From NCBI GenBank assembly GCA_016185505.1, contig JACPNL010000030.1, positions 1 through 45,797 on the forward strand: DNA of 45,797 nt. Direction: 5' to 3'. Under the pieces are notes generated by a model. It was not told where the DNA came from. It saw nothing but the letters and a program-made list of their open reading frames with translations, and made no database searches. The DNA is from Candidatus Yanofskyibacteriota bacterium. GTDB taxonomy: Bacteria > Patescibacteriota > Minisyncoccia > 2-02-FULL-40-12 > GWA2-44-9. Made by a program: the position numbers and the translations under genes. Below, one piece after another: positions 33,995-43,491 of the stretch; the stretch's first letter is position 1, and each line of letters opens with the position of its first letter.

Positions 33995-35803
33995 ATGGAC
34001 AATTTATTAACGAAAATACTGGAAAGTCCGGGTAGGAAGAAAGATCCCGGCTTGATAGAGAAGGCCTACAAATTCGCCGAATATGCCCACGGCGGACAAA
34101 AACGGCTTTCTGGCGAGGACTATATAACCCACCCTCTGTGTGTGGCCTATTTTCTGGCCGACCTGGGGCTGGACTCGCCGACCATAGCGGCCGGATTGCT
34201 GCATGACGTTATCGAAGATTCCGGCATTACTCTCGAAGAACTCAAAAAGGAATTCGGCGCGGATATCGCTTTTTTGGTTGAAGGCATGACCAAACTAAGG
34301 AAAATATCCGACGCGGCTAACAAAGAAGATGGCGCTCATCGAAGCCACTTTAATTCGCTCAAAAAAATGTTTTTCGCCACTGCCGAGGACATAAGAGTCA
34401 TCCTTATAAAACTGGCCGACAAGTACCATAATATGGAGACCCTCAAATTTATGTCCAAAGCAGACCAAAAAAGAATAGCGCTGGAGACATTGGAAATATA
34501 CGCCCCCATTGCGGCTCGACTGGGAATGGGCCGATTGAAAGGCCAGCTGGAAGACATGGCTTTCCCGTATGTTTATCCGAGAGAATATTCCTGGCTTTTA
34601 AAAAAAGTTAAAGAAAAATACTCCGACCGCCTCAACTACATAGAAAGGACAAAACCGATGATCAGGCGGTATCTGAAAGACGCTGGTGTTGCGATAATTG
34701 ACCTTAATTCAAGAGCAAAACACTATTATAGTTTGTATCAAAAATTGAAGAGGAAAGACCTAGACCCAGAAAAAATACACGATCTTGTCGCAATGCGGAT
34801 CATCGTTCCCGACATAAGTTCCTGCTACGAGGCGCTGGGGGTCATTCATAAACACTACAAGCCCCTCCCCGGCTTAATAAAGGACTACATAGCCCTTCCC
34901 AAGCCCAATGGCTACCAGTCGCTTCACACAACCATATTCTGCGAAAAGGGCAGGCTTGTTGAAATACAAATACGAACAGAGAGTATGCACGACTATGCCG
35001 AAAACGGTATCGCGGCTCATTGGGCTTATAGCGAAAGCGGGAAAACAAAACCGATCGCGGCTAATGCCAAAGAGGTTGAATGGGTAGCCCAATTAAAGAA
35101 GTTCCTTGGAGAATCAAAAACAGGTGAAAGTTTAGCTAGCTTGAAAATTGATTTCTTCAAGAACAGAATATTCGCATTCACACCAAAAGGCGATGTGAAG
35201 GATTTGCCTGAAGGCGCCACTCCGATCGATTTCGCTTACGCCATTCATACAGATCTTGGCCATACTACCAAGGGAGCAAAAGTTAACGGTAAAATCGTTT
35301 CTCTGAATTACGAACTAAAGAACGGCGATGTAGTTGAGATAATGAAAGGCAAAGAAAAGAAACCGTCTTTTGATTGGTTGAAAGTAGTAAAGACGGCTAT
35401 GGCAAAAAAGGCGATCAATTCATGGCTACGAGAGGCGGGAGATAAAACATCGGATGTCGCGCTGAAGACATCGGATGTCCAACGGCCAACGGAGACCCGG
35501 CTACGCACGGGTCCCTCTCCAGGTTCCGATGTCGTTAATTCACGTCGTAGAATTAACGCTAAACACCAACCAAAAACTCCTTCCGTCGTTATCCAAAACA
35601 AGCAAACCGGCGAACCGCTTATAGCCGGCCAGCGCGGCCTACTATACAAAGTAGCAAAATGCTGCAACCCCATACCGGGACAAAAAATAGCAGGATATAT
35701 GACGTTGAACCAGGGCGTTTCGGTTCATACTGCTACTTGCACCAACCTTAAAAAATCAAAAGGCGACGGAAAAAGGATCGTAGCGGCAAACTGGTCAAAG
35801 TAG
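33995..35803 (+). CDS. RelA/SpoT family (p)ppGpp synthetase/hydrolase without a C-terminal ACT domain
   Basis: HGGQKRLSGEDYITHPL, GLLHDVIEDSGIT, LVAMRIIVPD, KPNGYQSLHTTIF, TGS domain, CCNPIPG. Confidence 0.93.
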   Translation: MDNLLTKILESPGRKKDPGLIEKAYKFAEYAHGGQKRLSGEDYITHPLCVAYFLADLGLDSPTIAAGLLHDVIEDSGITLEELKKEFGADIAFLVEGMTKLRKISDAANKEDGAHRSHFNSLKKMFFATAEDIRVILIKLADKYHNMETLKFMSKADQKRIALETLEIYAPIAARLGMGRLKGQLEDMAFPYVYPREYSWLLKKVKEKYSDRLNYIERTKPMIRRYLKDAGVAIIDLNSRAKHYYSLYQKLKRKDLDPEKIHDLVAMRIIVPDISSCYEALGVIHKHYKPLPGLIKDYIALPKPNGYQSLHTTIFCEKGRLVEIQIRTESMHDYAENGIAAHWAYSESGKTKPIAANAKEVEWVAQLKKFLGESKTGESLASLKIDFFKNRIFAFTPKGDVKDLPEGATPIDFAYAIHTDLGHTTKGAKVNGKIVSLNYELKNGDVVEIMKGKEKKPSFDWLKVVKTAMAKKAINSWLREAGDKTSDVALKTSDVQRPTETRLRTGPSPGSDVVNSRRRINAKHQPKTPSVVIQNKQTGEPLIAGQRGLLYKVAKCCNPIPGQKIAGYMTLNQGVSVHTATCTNLKKSKGDGKRIVAANWSK

Positions 35804-35868
35804 TCGCTCAACCGTCAATTAATTTTTGAGCATTGAAATCCTTAAGATAACTTAATTGTAGATAACTT

Positions 35869-36753
35869 TTAGTCAATTATGCTTTTAGCGATCTTGTTGA
35901 GATCTTGGAGAGTGGCGAATCGGATGACTATCTTGCCGCCTTTTTCGGTGCTGTGAATTAAAACCGGGGTTTTAAGCGTGTCGGCGAGATTTTTCTCAAG
36001 TTCTAAGAATTTGCTGTCTTTTTTGGCTGAAGATTTTCCCTTTTTGGCAGTTGAAGCGATACTTTCAACTTCCCTTGAAGAGACGCCTCCGGCCAATATT
36101 TGCTTATACATCTCTCTCTGCTTAGTCTCGTCGCTAAAAGCAAGCAACGCTCGTGCATGGGCTCGGCTTAGTTTACCCGAACGCAGGGATTCCCTGATAT
36201 CTTTGGGAAGATTGAGTAAACGAATGGCGTTGGCAACAACCTCTCTTGATTTTGCCACTTTCTCGGCAATTTCTTTTTGAGTTAAACCAAATTCTTTGGC
36301 AAGACGATCGTACGCTTCCGCTTCTTCAAGAGGATTGAGATCGGTTCTCTGCAGGTTCTCTATCAAAGCCACCTCAAGAGCAACTCTTTTGTCCCCGCCT
36401 TCCGGAGAAAGATCGTCTCTGATAATAACCGGCACATGGGGCAGACCGGCCTGCTTGGATGCTCTTAATCGCCTTTCCCCCGCTATCAACTGATAGTAGA
36501 CATTCATTCCCCGATTGCTTTCTTCTTCAACTTTAGACACAAGCAAAGGCTGAAGAACTCCGTATTTTCGTATTGACTTTGACAACTCTTTCAAACCTTC
36601 GTCGTCAAAATCATGCCGTGGCTGCTGGGGATTCGGCCTCACCTTATTTATCTCAACATAAAAAACACTGTCCTTCTTTATATCAGGAGTTATGTGTTTT
36701 GCGTCGGGAATTAGTGAATTGAGACCCTTGCCTAGTCCAAATAATTTTTTCAT
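35869..36753 (-). CDS. parB: ParB/Spo0J chromosome partitioning protein
   Basis: IRPNPQQPRHDFDDEGL-type ParB box, YQLIAGERRLRASKQAG, HTH KEIAEKVAKSREVVAN. Confidence 0.95.
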   Translation of the reverse strand: MKKLFGLGKGLNSLIPDAKHITPDIKKDSVFYVEINKVRPNPQQPRHDFDDEGLKELSKSIRKYGVLQPLLVSKVEEESNRGMNVYYQLIAGERRLRASKQAGLPHVPVIIRDDLSPEGGDKRVALEVALIENLQRTDLNPLEEAEAYDRLAKEFGLTQKEIAEKVAKSREVVANAIRLLNLPKDIRESLRSGKLSRAHARALLAFSDETKQREMYKQILAGGVSSREVESIASTAKKGKSSAKKDSKFLELEKNLADTLKTPVLIHSTEKGGKIVIRFATLQDLNKIAKSIID

Positions 36754-36867
36754 TCGCTAATCGCTCTACTACTAATTACAAATTTCACAAATATACAAAT
36801 TTTACAAATATGAAATTCCATTCGTAAGATTTGTATATTCGTAAAAATTAGTAATTCGTAGTAAAGG

Positions 36868-37632
36868 TTAACTTGTCAACCTAATGATTTCCTCTGCCAA
36901 CTGCCGATACGCTCTCGCCGCGCGCGAACCGGGGTCGAATTGCAAGATGGTCTTCCCAAAACTCGGCGCTTCGGCCAGCGACACCAACCTTGGTATTACG
37001 GAATTAAAGACGCGGCCGGGAAAACTTTTGTGAACTTCATTCAGCACCTGTCGCGACAACTGATTCCTCTTATCATACATTGTAAGCAATACTCCGAGTA
37101 CTTGCAAATCAGGATTAAGCCCTTGTCTGACAAGGTTGATAGTATTGAGAAGCTGACTTAACCCTTCAAGGGCGAAATACTCCGTTTGAACCGGAATTAT
37201 CACATGCTCGGAAGCGGCAAGAGCATTTACCGTTAAAAGCCCAAGCGACGGCGGACAATCTATTAGAATGTAGTCATAGTTCGTGCGGATAGAATTAAGA
37301 ACCTTCTTCAAACGGGTTTCTCTTTCATCCATCGTCACCAACTCAACCGTCGCTCCGGCTAAACTCTGTGAAGCGGGAAGAATGTCAAAACCAAAAATCG
37401 AGGTTTTTCGTATTATTGTTTCGGGGTTCTGGTCAATAATAAGAGAATGATAAATATTCGGATGGTCGGGATTCATATTAATTCCCAAACCAAGAGTGGC
37501 ATTTGCCTGTGAATCCAAATCAACTAATAAAACATACTTCCCCATCGCGGCAAGATAAGCGCAAATATTTGTGGCGGATGTACTTTTCCCAACCCCACCT
37601 TTTTGATTACAAACACTTATTACTCTAGCCAT
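36868..37632 (-). CDS. parA: ParA/Soj ATPase
   Basis: VCNQKGGVGKSTSATN, DLDSQANATLGLG, DYILIDCPPSLGLLT. Confidence 0.96.
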   Translation of the reverse strand: MARVISVCNQKGGVGKSTSATNICAYLAAMGKYVLLVDLDSQANATLGLGINMNPDHPNIYHSLIIDQNPETIIRKTSIFGFDILPASQSLAGATVELVTMDERETRLKKVLNSIRTNYDYILIDCPPSLGLLTVNALAASEHVIIPVQTEYFALEGLSQLLNTINLVRQGLNPDLQVLGVLLTMYDKRNQLSRQVLNEVHKSFPGRVFNSVIPRLVSLAEAPSFGKTILQFDPGSRAARAYRQLAEEIIRLTS

Positions 37633-37691
37633 ATAATTAACTTTATTTTATACTTACTATCAAAACTTTTCAAATTATAAAGGCCAAGGAG

Positions 37692-38048
37692 ATGGAACTC
37701 TCTGGGGTTTTACACTTCTGGTCGGAAACAGGCACTGAAGGCGGCCATTGGGCATTTCAAGATGAAAAGTTTATTTTCCCGCCGACTCCCGATTGGCCAA
37801 ATGAGAGGTGGTCTTACGACGGCCTTCATGTGTTGGAAGACGATGACGAGCTCATAATTTATTCGAAAGAAGATCCAAACCAAATTGTATGGTCCGGTAA
37901 AATCGAACTCATACAACATCCACTCTTTACCGAGTCGGCTCATGGAATGTGGATCCATACTGACCAGAAAGGAGTTAACAGAGATACCTGGGCCAACTGG
38001 TTCATTAAAAAATACCCGGCCAAACTTATTAAATCCAGACCTCGATAA
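37692..38048 (+). CDS. Hypothetical protein
   Basis: 118-aa ORF, Trp-rich, no recognised family. Confidence 0.6.
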   Translation: MELSGVLHFWSETGTEGGHWAFQDEKFIFPPTPDWPNERWSYDGLHVLEDDDELIIYSKEDPNQIVWSGKIELIQHPLFTESAHGMWIHTDQKGVNRDTWANWFIKKYPAKLIKSRPR

Positions 38049-38104
38049 CGAGGTCTTTAAAATTGTAAAACGGCCGGAAAAGTGATAAAATAATGTAGTA
38101 GATT

Positions 38105-38189
38105 GCCGCTGTGGTGGAATTGGCTATACACGCACGACTCAAAATCGTGTGGTCGCAAGACCATGTCGGTTCGACTCCGACCAGCGGCA
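38105..38189 (+). tRNA. tRNA-Leu(CAA)
   Basis: GCCGCTG/CAGCGGC acceptor, CACGA-CTCAAAA-TCGTG anticodon arm, long variable arm tggtcgcaagacca. Confidence 0.93.
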
Positions 38190-38243
38190 CAATTGAACCT
38201 GTACAACCACGCCTTTCAGGCGAGTCGGACCTCTAGCGGGGTG

Positions 38244-38345
38244 AACCAAAACAGCCGCCAATCGGAGTTTTAAGTTTTTGAGCATTATTTCTTCTTTCAG
38301 CTCTTTCAAAACTTCCCGAGCGACTTGTTTGCCGTCAATTATCAT
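38244..38345 (-). pseudogene. folD: N-terminal stub of FolD
   Basis: MIIDGKQVAREVLKELKEEIMLKNLKLRLAAVLV matches FolD N-terminus; frame then runs into repeat sequence and tRNA-Leu. Confidence 0.65.
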
Positions 38346-38348
38346 TGT

Positions 38349-39806
38349 CTAGATATTAATTATTCCGGTCTCTAAATCCTTTCTTAAACGTTTTCCTTTA
38401 TCAGTCAATTTATAATTTTTATTCACGAAACCATTTTTTCTCAACCATAATTTCACCCAACTTGCGGGTCGGTGTTCATTTAATAAAAACTTGACGGCTC
38501 CGACCGTATTTAGACGTTTAAAAAACGTGGCTCTTCGCTTTGGATAATAATTAAATATATGCGGTATGATAAATGGGAAATTACGAAGAAGGTCGAGTGC
38601 TCCAATTCTAATAGAGCGTCCGTGCCCTTTTCCGGAAATAACTTTAAATTTCAAGCCAATAGTAAAAAGCACTTGTTGAATAACATTATATTCAATATCG
38701 TTGGTTGATATAGAAAGATGCCCCCTCCTGGTTGCGGGAACGCACCCATCTCCCTCTAATACCCCGTGCAAAAACTCCCACCCCAGTTTTTTATCTTTTC
38801 TGCGATATATTTGTTGAATAAGTCCATCCAGCAGTCTTGAATATACATCTAAAAGAATCTGTCGTGGCTCACGAATTACAAGCGATCCGTACTTATTCCA
38901 CTTAGACCCGTTGGCGCCTTTTGCTTGCAATACCCTGATACTATTCACTTTTTGTCCGAGTTCGGTTTCCCACTTTTTGCGCAATAGTGTAATTTCAGCG
39001 CCGTCAGCGTTATGGTTTGTATAAACAAGAACAAGTTCTGGTTTTGCGTCTTTAATCAGCTCTTTGTGCATACGTAAATACCATCGCGCTTGGAGAAAGG
39101 TGGATGCGGTAATTGCCCAAGAATTACCTTTTTTGGTGCCATCAGAAAAGTAAGCGCCGAGGTACCTCGCCAGTTTCTCCCAACTTACACAAGGATTCAC
39201 TATTACTGGCACTTTATTACCTTGAAATAAGACTAAAAACCCGTTTTTGGTGAAAGCATAATTCATCCCTTGTCTTAAATGAGTCCGCAACAAACTAGAT
39301 TTCGGAGGTTTTATAGGAAGTTTTTCCAACCGAAATAATATGTCGGCTCTACAAAACTTGGGGCTAACTCTTATTATATTTTCGTTGCTACGACCCGGGC
39401 GTTGAAGCGAATAAATCTTTTTATAAAAAACTTGTGATTTATTATTTTGTTCGATAAGCACAATCTTAACTATGTCGTTTTTCTTTAAGTTATACTTGGC
39501 GACTACGTTTCTTGGTATATAAACTGTTCCATCTTTGGCTATCGGGGCATAAAACCCATCCGGTGATTTAGCCTTCCACCTTAAGACACTCCGAGGTAGG
39601 CCTAGGGCGATCCGCTTAGGAATATATATGCCTTTTCTTCTACGAATATTTAAAACAGGAGCATAGAAATGCTGTTGCTTTTCATACACAAACATACGCA
39701 ACAACATTCCGTCATTAAGCAATTCTTTCTTTTCGTCAGGAAAATGAATAGCCCCTGTACCTCGACCGTTTCCCTCTATTACCCTCGCCCTAAAATTAAT
39801 CGTCAT
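38349..39806 (-). CDS. LAGLIDADG homing endonuclease-like protein with AbrB-like N-terminal segments
   Basis: LARYLGAYFSDGTKKGNSWAITAS and LGWEFLHGVLEGDGCVPATRRGHLSISTND; IAKDGTVYIPRNVVAKYNLKKNDIVKIVLI resembles AbrB/MazE. Confidence 0.8.
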   Translation of the reverse strand: MTINFRARVIEGNGRGTGAIHFPDEKKELLNDGMLLRMFVYEKQQHFYAPVLNIRRRKGIYIPKRIALGLPRSVLRWKAKSPDGFYAPIAKDGTVYIPRNVVAKYNLKKNDIVKIVLIEQNNKSQVFYKKIYSLQRPGRSNENIIRVSPKFCRADILFRLEKLPIKPPKSSLLRTHLRQGMNYAFTKNGFLVLFQGNKVPVIVNPCVSWEKLARYLGAYFSDGTKKGNSWAITASTFLQARWYLRMHKELIKDAKPELVLVYTNHNADGAEITLLRKKWETELGQKVNSIRVLQAKGANGSKWNKYGSLVIREPRQILLDVYSRLLDGLIQQIYRRKDKKLGWEFLHGVLEGDGCVPATRRGHLSISTNDIEYNVIQQVLFTIGLKFKVISGKGHGRSIRIGALDLLRNFPFIIPHIFNYYPKRRATFFKRLNTVGAVKFLLNEHRPASWVKLWLRKNGFVNKNYKLTDKGKRLRKDLETGIINI

Positions 39807-39817
39807 ATACTTCTATT

Positions 39818-41650
39818 CTACTCGACACTAACGGCCTTTGCAAGATTTCGAGGGTGGTCCACGTCGTATCCGCGCATTACACCGACATAATAAGCAAAAA
39901 GGTGGAGTGGCATCACCGAAAGCATCGGAGTAAGCATTTCAAGCGTTTTGGGAATGTAGATGACATCGTCGGCAATTTTGGAAATTTCCTTGTTGCCTTC
40001 GGTGGCTATGGCTACAACTTTTCCGTCCCTCGCTTTGATTTCTTGAATATTGCTTAGTACTTTTTCCCGCATACTATCAGATGGAATAATAACCATACTC
40101 GGAAAGTTCTTGTCTATCATCGCTATCGGCCCATGCTTCATTTCCCCCGCTCCATATCCTTCGGCATGAATATATGAGACCTCTTTCAGTTTAAGAGCGC
40201 CCTCCAGAGCGACTGGATAATTGTATTTTCTGCCAAGATAAAGGAAATGATCATATTTATGATACTTCCTCGCGATCTTTTTAATATTTGGCGCTTCTTT
40301 CAGAACTCTTTTCATTTTGTCGGGCAAGACCGAGAGTTCAGAGGCAATACGCCTTCCTATTACCAAAGACATATCTCTTTGACGGCCTATGAAAAGTGCC
40401 AGCAGAGACAATACCGCCAACTGTGAAACAAATGCTTTCGTTGAAGCAACTCCTATCTCCGGACCGGCGTGGTTGTACACTCCAGCATCGACTTCACGGG
40501 CAATTGACGAACCGACAACATTGACCAAGCCTAAATTGAGCGCCCCTTTTCTTTTCGCCTCTTTCAACGCTCCAAGCGTGTCAGCCGTTTCGCCCGATTG
40601 GCTTATGGATAAGAGCGCGGTTCTTGCGTCAAATTTTTGTTTCTTGTATCTCAACTCGGAAGCATATTCAACTTCAACCGGTATCTCTCCGTATTCTTCA
40701 AGCATATATTCTCCTGTCAGACCGGCCAGATATGCCGTGCCGCAAGCGGAAATTATCACTCGGTTCAATCGTTTTATCTTATCTTCTACCAACTCGAGAC
40801 CGCCAAGTTTGGCAAGTCCGTCCTTCACAATAAGCCGGCCCCTTATGGCGTTCTCTACGGCATCCGGTTCCTCATAAATTTCTTTGAGCATAAAATGCGG
40901 AAACTTATTTTTCTTGACTTCATCCTGTGACCACTCTATCAGCTCTTGATCGCGTGATACGGCTTTCCTGTCAAGCGTAGCGATACGAAAATCAGACGGC
41001 GTAAGAATTGCAAATTCTCCGTCGTGAAGATAAACAACTTTTCGTGTATGAGGCAGGATGGCCGATGCGTCGGAGGCAACAAACTTATGAGTATCGGAAA
41101 GACCCACAAGAAGTGGGCTTGAGTTCCTGGCTACTATCATAGTAGTCGGATTATCGGCATTGACGATAACGAAAGCGTAAGTGCCGACTATGGACTTAAG
41201 AGCCAGCCGAACCGCTTCTTCAAAACTATAACTCTTTGAAAAATCTTCTATGAGATGAGCCGCAACTTCGGTATCGGTATCCGATCTGAAAACATGCCCT
41301 CTTTTTTCAAGTTTGACCCGAAGCTCTTTGAAGTTCTCAATTATGCCGTTGTGAACCAGGTATATTTTTTTATCACAACTAAAATGGGGATGGGCGTTTT
41401 TATCTGAAGGTTTCCCGTGCGTAGCCCAGCGGCTTTGGCCGATCCCGATATTGCTTTCAATGTTATTGCCGACAACTTTTTCCAGCTCAAAAATCCGACC
41501 CGCCTTCTTTCGACAAAAAATACCTCTTCCGGTCATTAAAGCTAAGCCGGCCGAATCATAACCCCGATATTCCAGACGCTTTAAGCCGTCGATGATAACA
41601 GGTGTCGCGTTGATTTTTTCTTTGGATACAAAGCCGAAGATGCCGCACAC
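39818..41650 (-). CDS. glmS: Glutamine-fructose-6-phosphate aminotransferase
   Basis: MCGIFGFVS, SIS domains, LKLKEVSYIHAEGYGAGEMKHGPIAMID, PRNLAKAVSVE. Confidence 0.97.
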   Translation of the reverse strand: MCGIFGFVSKEKINATPVIIDGLKRLEYRGYDSAGLALMTGRGIFCRKKAGRIFELEKVVGNNIESNIGIGQSRWATHGKPSDKNAHPHFSCDKKIYLVHNGIIENFKELRVKLEKRGHVFRSDTDTEVAAHLIEDFSKSYSFEEAVRLALKSIVGTYAFVIVNADNPTTMIVARNSSPLLVGLSDTHKFVASDASAILPHTRKVVYLHDGEFAILTPSDFRIATLDRKAVSRDQELIEWSQDEVKKNKFPHFMLKEIYEEPDAVENAIRGRLIVKDGLAKLGGLELVEDKIKRLNRVIISACGTAYLAGLTGEYMLEEYGEIPVEVEYASELRYKKQKFDARTALLSISQSGETADTLGALKEAKRKGALNLGLVNVVGSSIAREVDAGVYNHAGPEIGVASTKAFVSQLAVLSLLALFIGRQRDMSLVIGRRIASELSVLPDKMKRVLKEAPNIKKIARKYHKYDHFLYLGRKYNYPVALEGALKLKEVSYIHAEGYGAGEMKHGPIAMIDKNFPSMVIIPSDSMREKVLSNIQEIKARDGKVVAIATEGNKEISKIADDVIYIPKTLEMLTPMLSVMPLHLFAYYVGVMRGYDVDHPRNLAKAVSVE

Positions 41651-41665
41651 GTTAGAAAATCAAAA

Positions 41666-41763
41666 TGTCCCGATTGTTCCGATATAATTCTTACGAATTA
41701 TATCGAGAATCCTCGATGCCTTTGGCATCGGGACAATCGAGGATCCTCGACAAAGTCGGGACA
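41666..41763. repeat. TGTCCCGAT...ATCGAGGATCCTCGA hairpin repeat, copy A
   Basis: Contains cgatataattc-ttac-gaattatatcg, gatgcc-ttt-ggcatc and atcgaggatcctcga; flanked by tgtcccga and tcgggaca. Confidence 0.65.
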
Positions 41764-41828
41764 AAATGACAACTTAAAACTCAAAATCATACAGACAGAA
41801 TAGCAATTGTGAGGTTAAAAAAGAATGT

Positions 41829-41857
41829 TGACAAACGCTAAAAAGCAACGTATCGTA
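41829..41857 (+). promoter_or_regulatory. Candidate sigma70-type promoter for the metallopeptidase gene
   Basis: ttgaca, 17 nt, tatcgt. Confidence 0.35.
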
Positions 41858-41893
41858 TCACAATACGGCATCTTGAAAACACGGGGATGAATT

Positions 41894-42568
41894 ATGAGAT
41901 ATCGTTCTTTCCTTTTAGCCACAAGCTTTGTCTTTTTGACATCTGGCTTTTCGCCTGTACTGTATCAAGAAAATCCAGAAGAAAAAATAAACCGTCTTTT
42001 AAGTCAGCTCTACTTGACGCCTAATTTCCCCAAACTTTCTCCTGTTAAAGCGCGAATAGACAAAGTTGAAAAGCAACATAAGGCCTATTACTTGAGAAGT
42101 CCTAAAAGATTTTTCGGCCTCACAACATCCAGAACCCCAGAAATTCACTTAAGTGAGAAATTTATAAGAAACTACCCCGACGATGCTGTCCTTGTTATAC
42201 TGGCCCACGAACTAGGCCACCATTTTGGTATGGCAAATGTGACCGAATTTAATTTTGGTTCAAAGGAGCCGCTTGATCGCTTGCTTAGAACACGTGAACT
42301 GGAAGAAGAAAATCAATATTTTGCTGAAGCATTCGCTCTTTATGTTCTCGGAGAAGAATTATACAGAAAAGGTAAGCTGGACTATGCCGTAACTTATTTC
42401 AAAGAACAAAATGGCGTCTACTGGCTATACATAGAAACAAACCCGTTACTTTATAACTACCACATGAATCAAGCAGAACTATGGATTAGTTATTGGTTTG
42501 AGGGAGCAAAAAGCAGATTAGACGACATAAAATTTAAAGTTAGGTTAAATCAACTTCTTGCACGATAA
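41894..42568 (+). CDS. Zinc metallopeptidase-like secreted protein
   Basis: N-terminal signal-like segment and AHELGHHFG HExxH motif. Confidence 0.7.
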   Translation: MRYRSFLLATSFVFLTSGFSPVLYQENPEEKINRLLSQLYLTPNFPKLSPVKARIDKVEKQHKAYYLRSPKRFFGLTTSRTPEIHLSEKFIRNYPDDAVLVILAHELGHHFGMANVTEFNFGSKEPLDRLLRTRELEEENQYFAEAFALYVLGEELYRKGKLDYAVTYFKEQNGVYWLYIETNPLLYNYHMNQAELWISYWFEGAKSRLDDIKFKVRLNQLLAR

Positions 42569-42592
42569 CAGCTCGCGGATGCGAGCTGATTT

Positions 42593-43174
42593 TTATTGAG
42601 TAGAAGGTTGAGGTTCAACAGAGCTGGCTGGACTAGCCGGAGCCTCTTCCCGCTCCTCTGAAGCGCCCGCTTCGCTCTCGCTTAAGCGAGGCGAGAGGCT
42701 CGCCTCATCTGATGAGGCGGCTTGTTTTGGCTCTTCTACTGTAGCAGTTTCGGTTTTAACTTTCTCTTCTTCCGCGTTTTCCTGATTTTTCTGTGCTGTG
42801 CCCCGTACCGTGCCTTGCTCTGGTACCGGGGTTTCTGTGGTGTCTGTAATCTCTTTCTGTGCTTCCTTACCCTTCTGTATTTCTGTGGTGTCTTTTCCGT
42901 GTTTCTGTGGTTTGGGCTTCCAGCTCTGGACCTTCGGCTTATCCCAGTATTTATAGTTCACAAGAAGATTATTGACAGTAGGAGACACCTGCGCGCCCTT
43001 GGATACCCACCCATTTACTTTTTCCATATCGACTTTGAGCTCTTTTTTGTGGGGGTCATAAGAACCAAGTAGCTCTAAAAACTTCCCTTTCGGCTTTTTA
43101 GTGTGCTCTAAAACAACCACCCTGAAATAGGCCTGTCCCCGTTTACCGGTTCGTTGTAGTCGTACTTTTAACAT
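42593..43174 (-). CDS. rpsP: Ribosomal protein S16 with long low-complexity C-terminal tail
   Basis: MLKVRLQRTGKRGQAYFRVVVLEHTKKPKGKFLELLGSYDPH. Confidence 0.95.
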   Translation of the reverse strand: MLKVRLQRTGKRGQAYFRVVVLEHTKKPKGKFLELLGSYDPHKKELKVDMEKVNGWVSKGAQVSPTVNNLLVNYKYWDKPKVQSWKPKPQKHGKDTTEIQKGKEAQKEITDTTETPVPEQGTVRGTAQKNQENAEEEKVKTETATVEEPKQAASSDEASLSPRLSESEAGASEEREEAPASPASSVEPQPSTQ

Positions 43175-43218
43175 GGGTTAGATAATATCAATTTTTCTAA
43201 ATTTTAGCAAGGTTTTGC

Positions 43219-43491
43219 TTAATAAGTAGTAGAGGTGCGACGCTCTATTTCATACACATAAACTATTTTCTCGGTGTTTATAATTTGGAACCTTATTCTA
43301 AAAGAACCGACCCTGCGACGCCACAAGTTTTCACTACTTTGAAGTTTTATAATATCTCCCGCAAAAGGATTCTGGCTCAACTCAAAAAGGACCTCCTTTA
43401 TTCTTTCTTGGTCCTTTTTAGAAAAACCCAGAACAGATCTTTTAGCTTTTTCTCTTACGAGTAACGCCCAACTCATGTTTGAATTCGTCAA
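43219..43491 (-). CDS. RelE/ParE family toxin
   Basis: LSQNPFAGDIIKLQSSENLWRRRVGSFRIRFQIINTEKIVYVYEIERR. Confidence 0.85.
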   Translation of the reverse strand: MTNSNMSWALLVREKAKRSVLGFSKKDQERIKEVLFELSQNPFAGDIIKLQSSENLWRRRVGSFRIRFQIINTEKIVYVYEIERRTSTTY

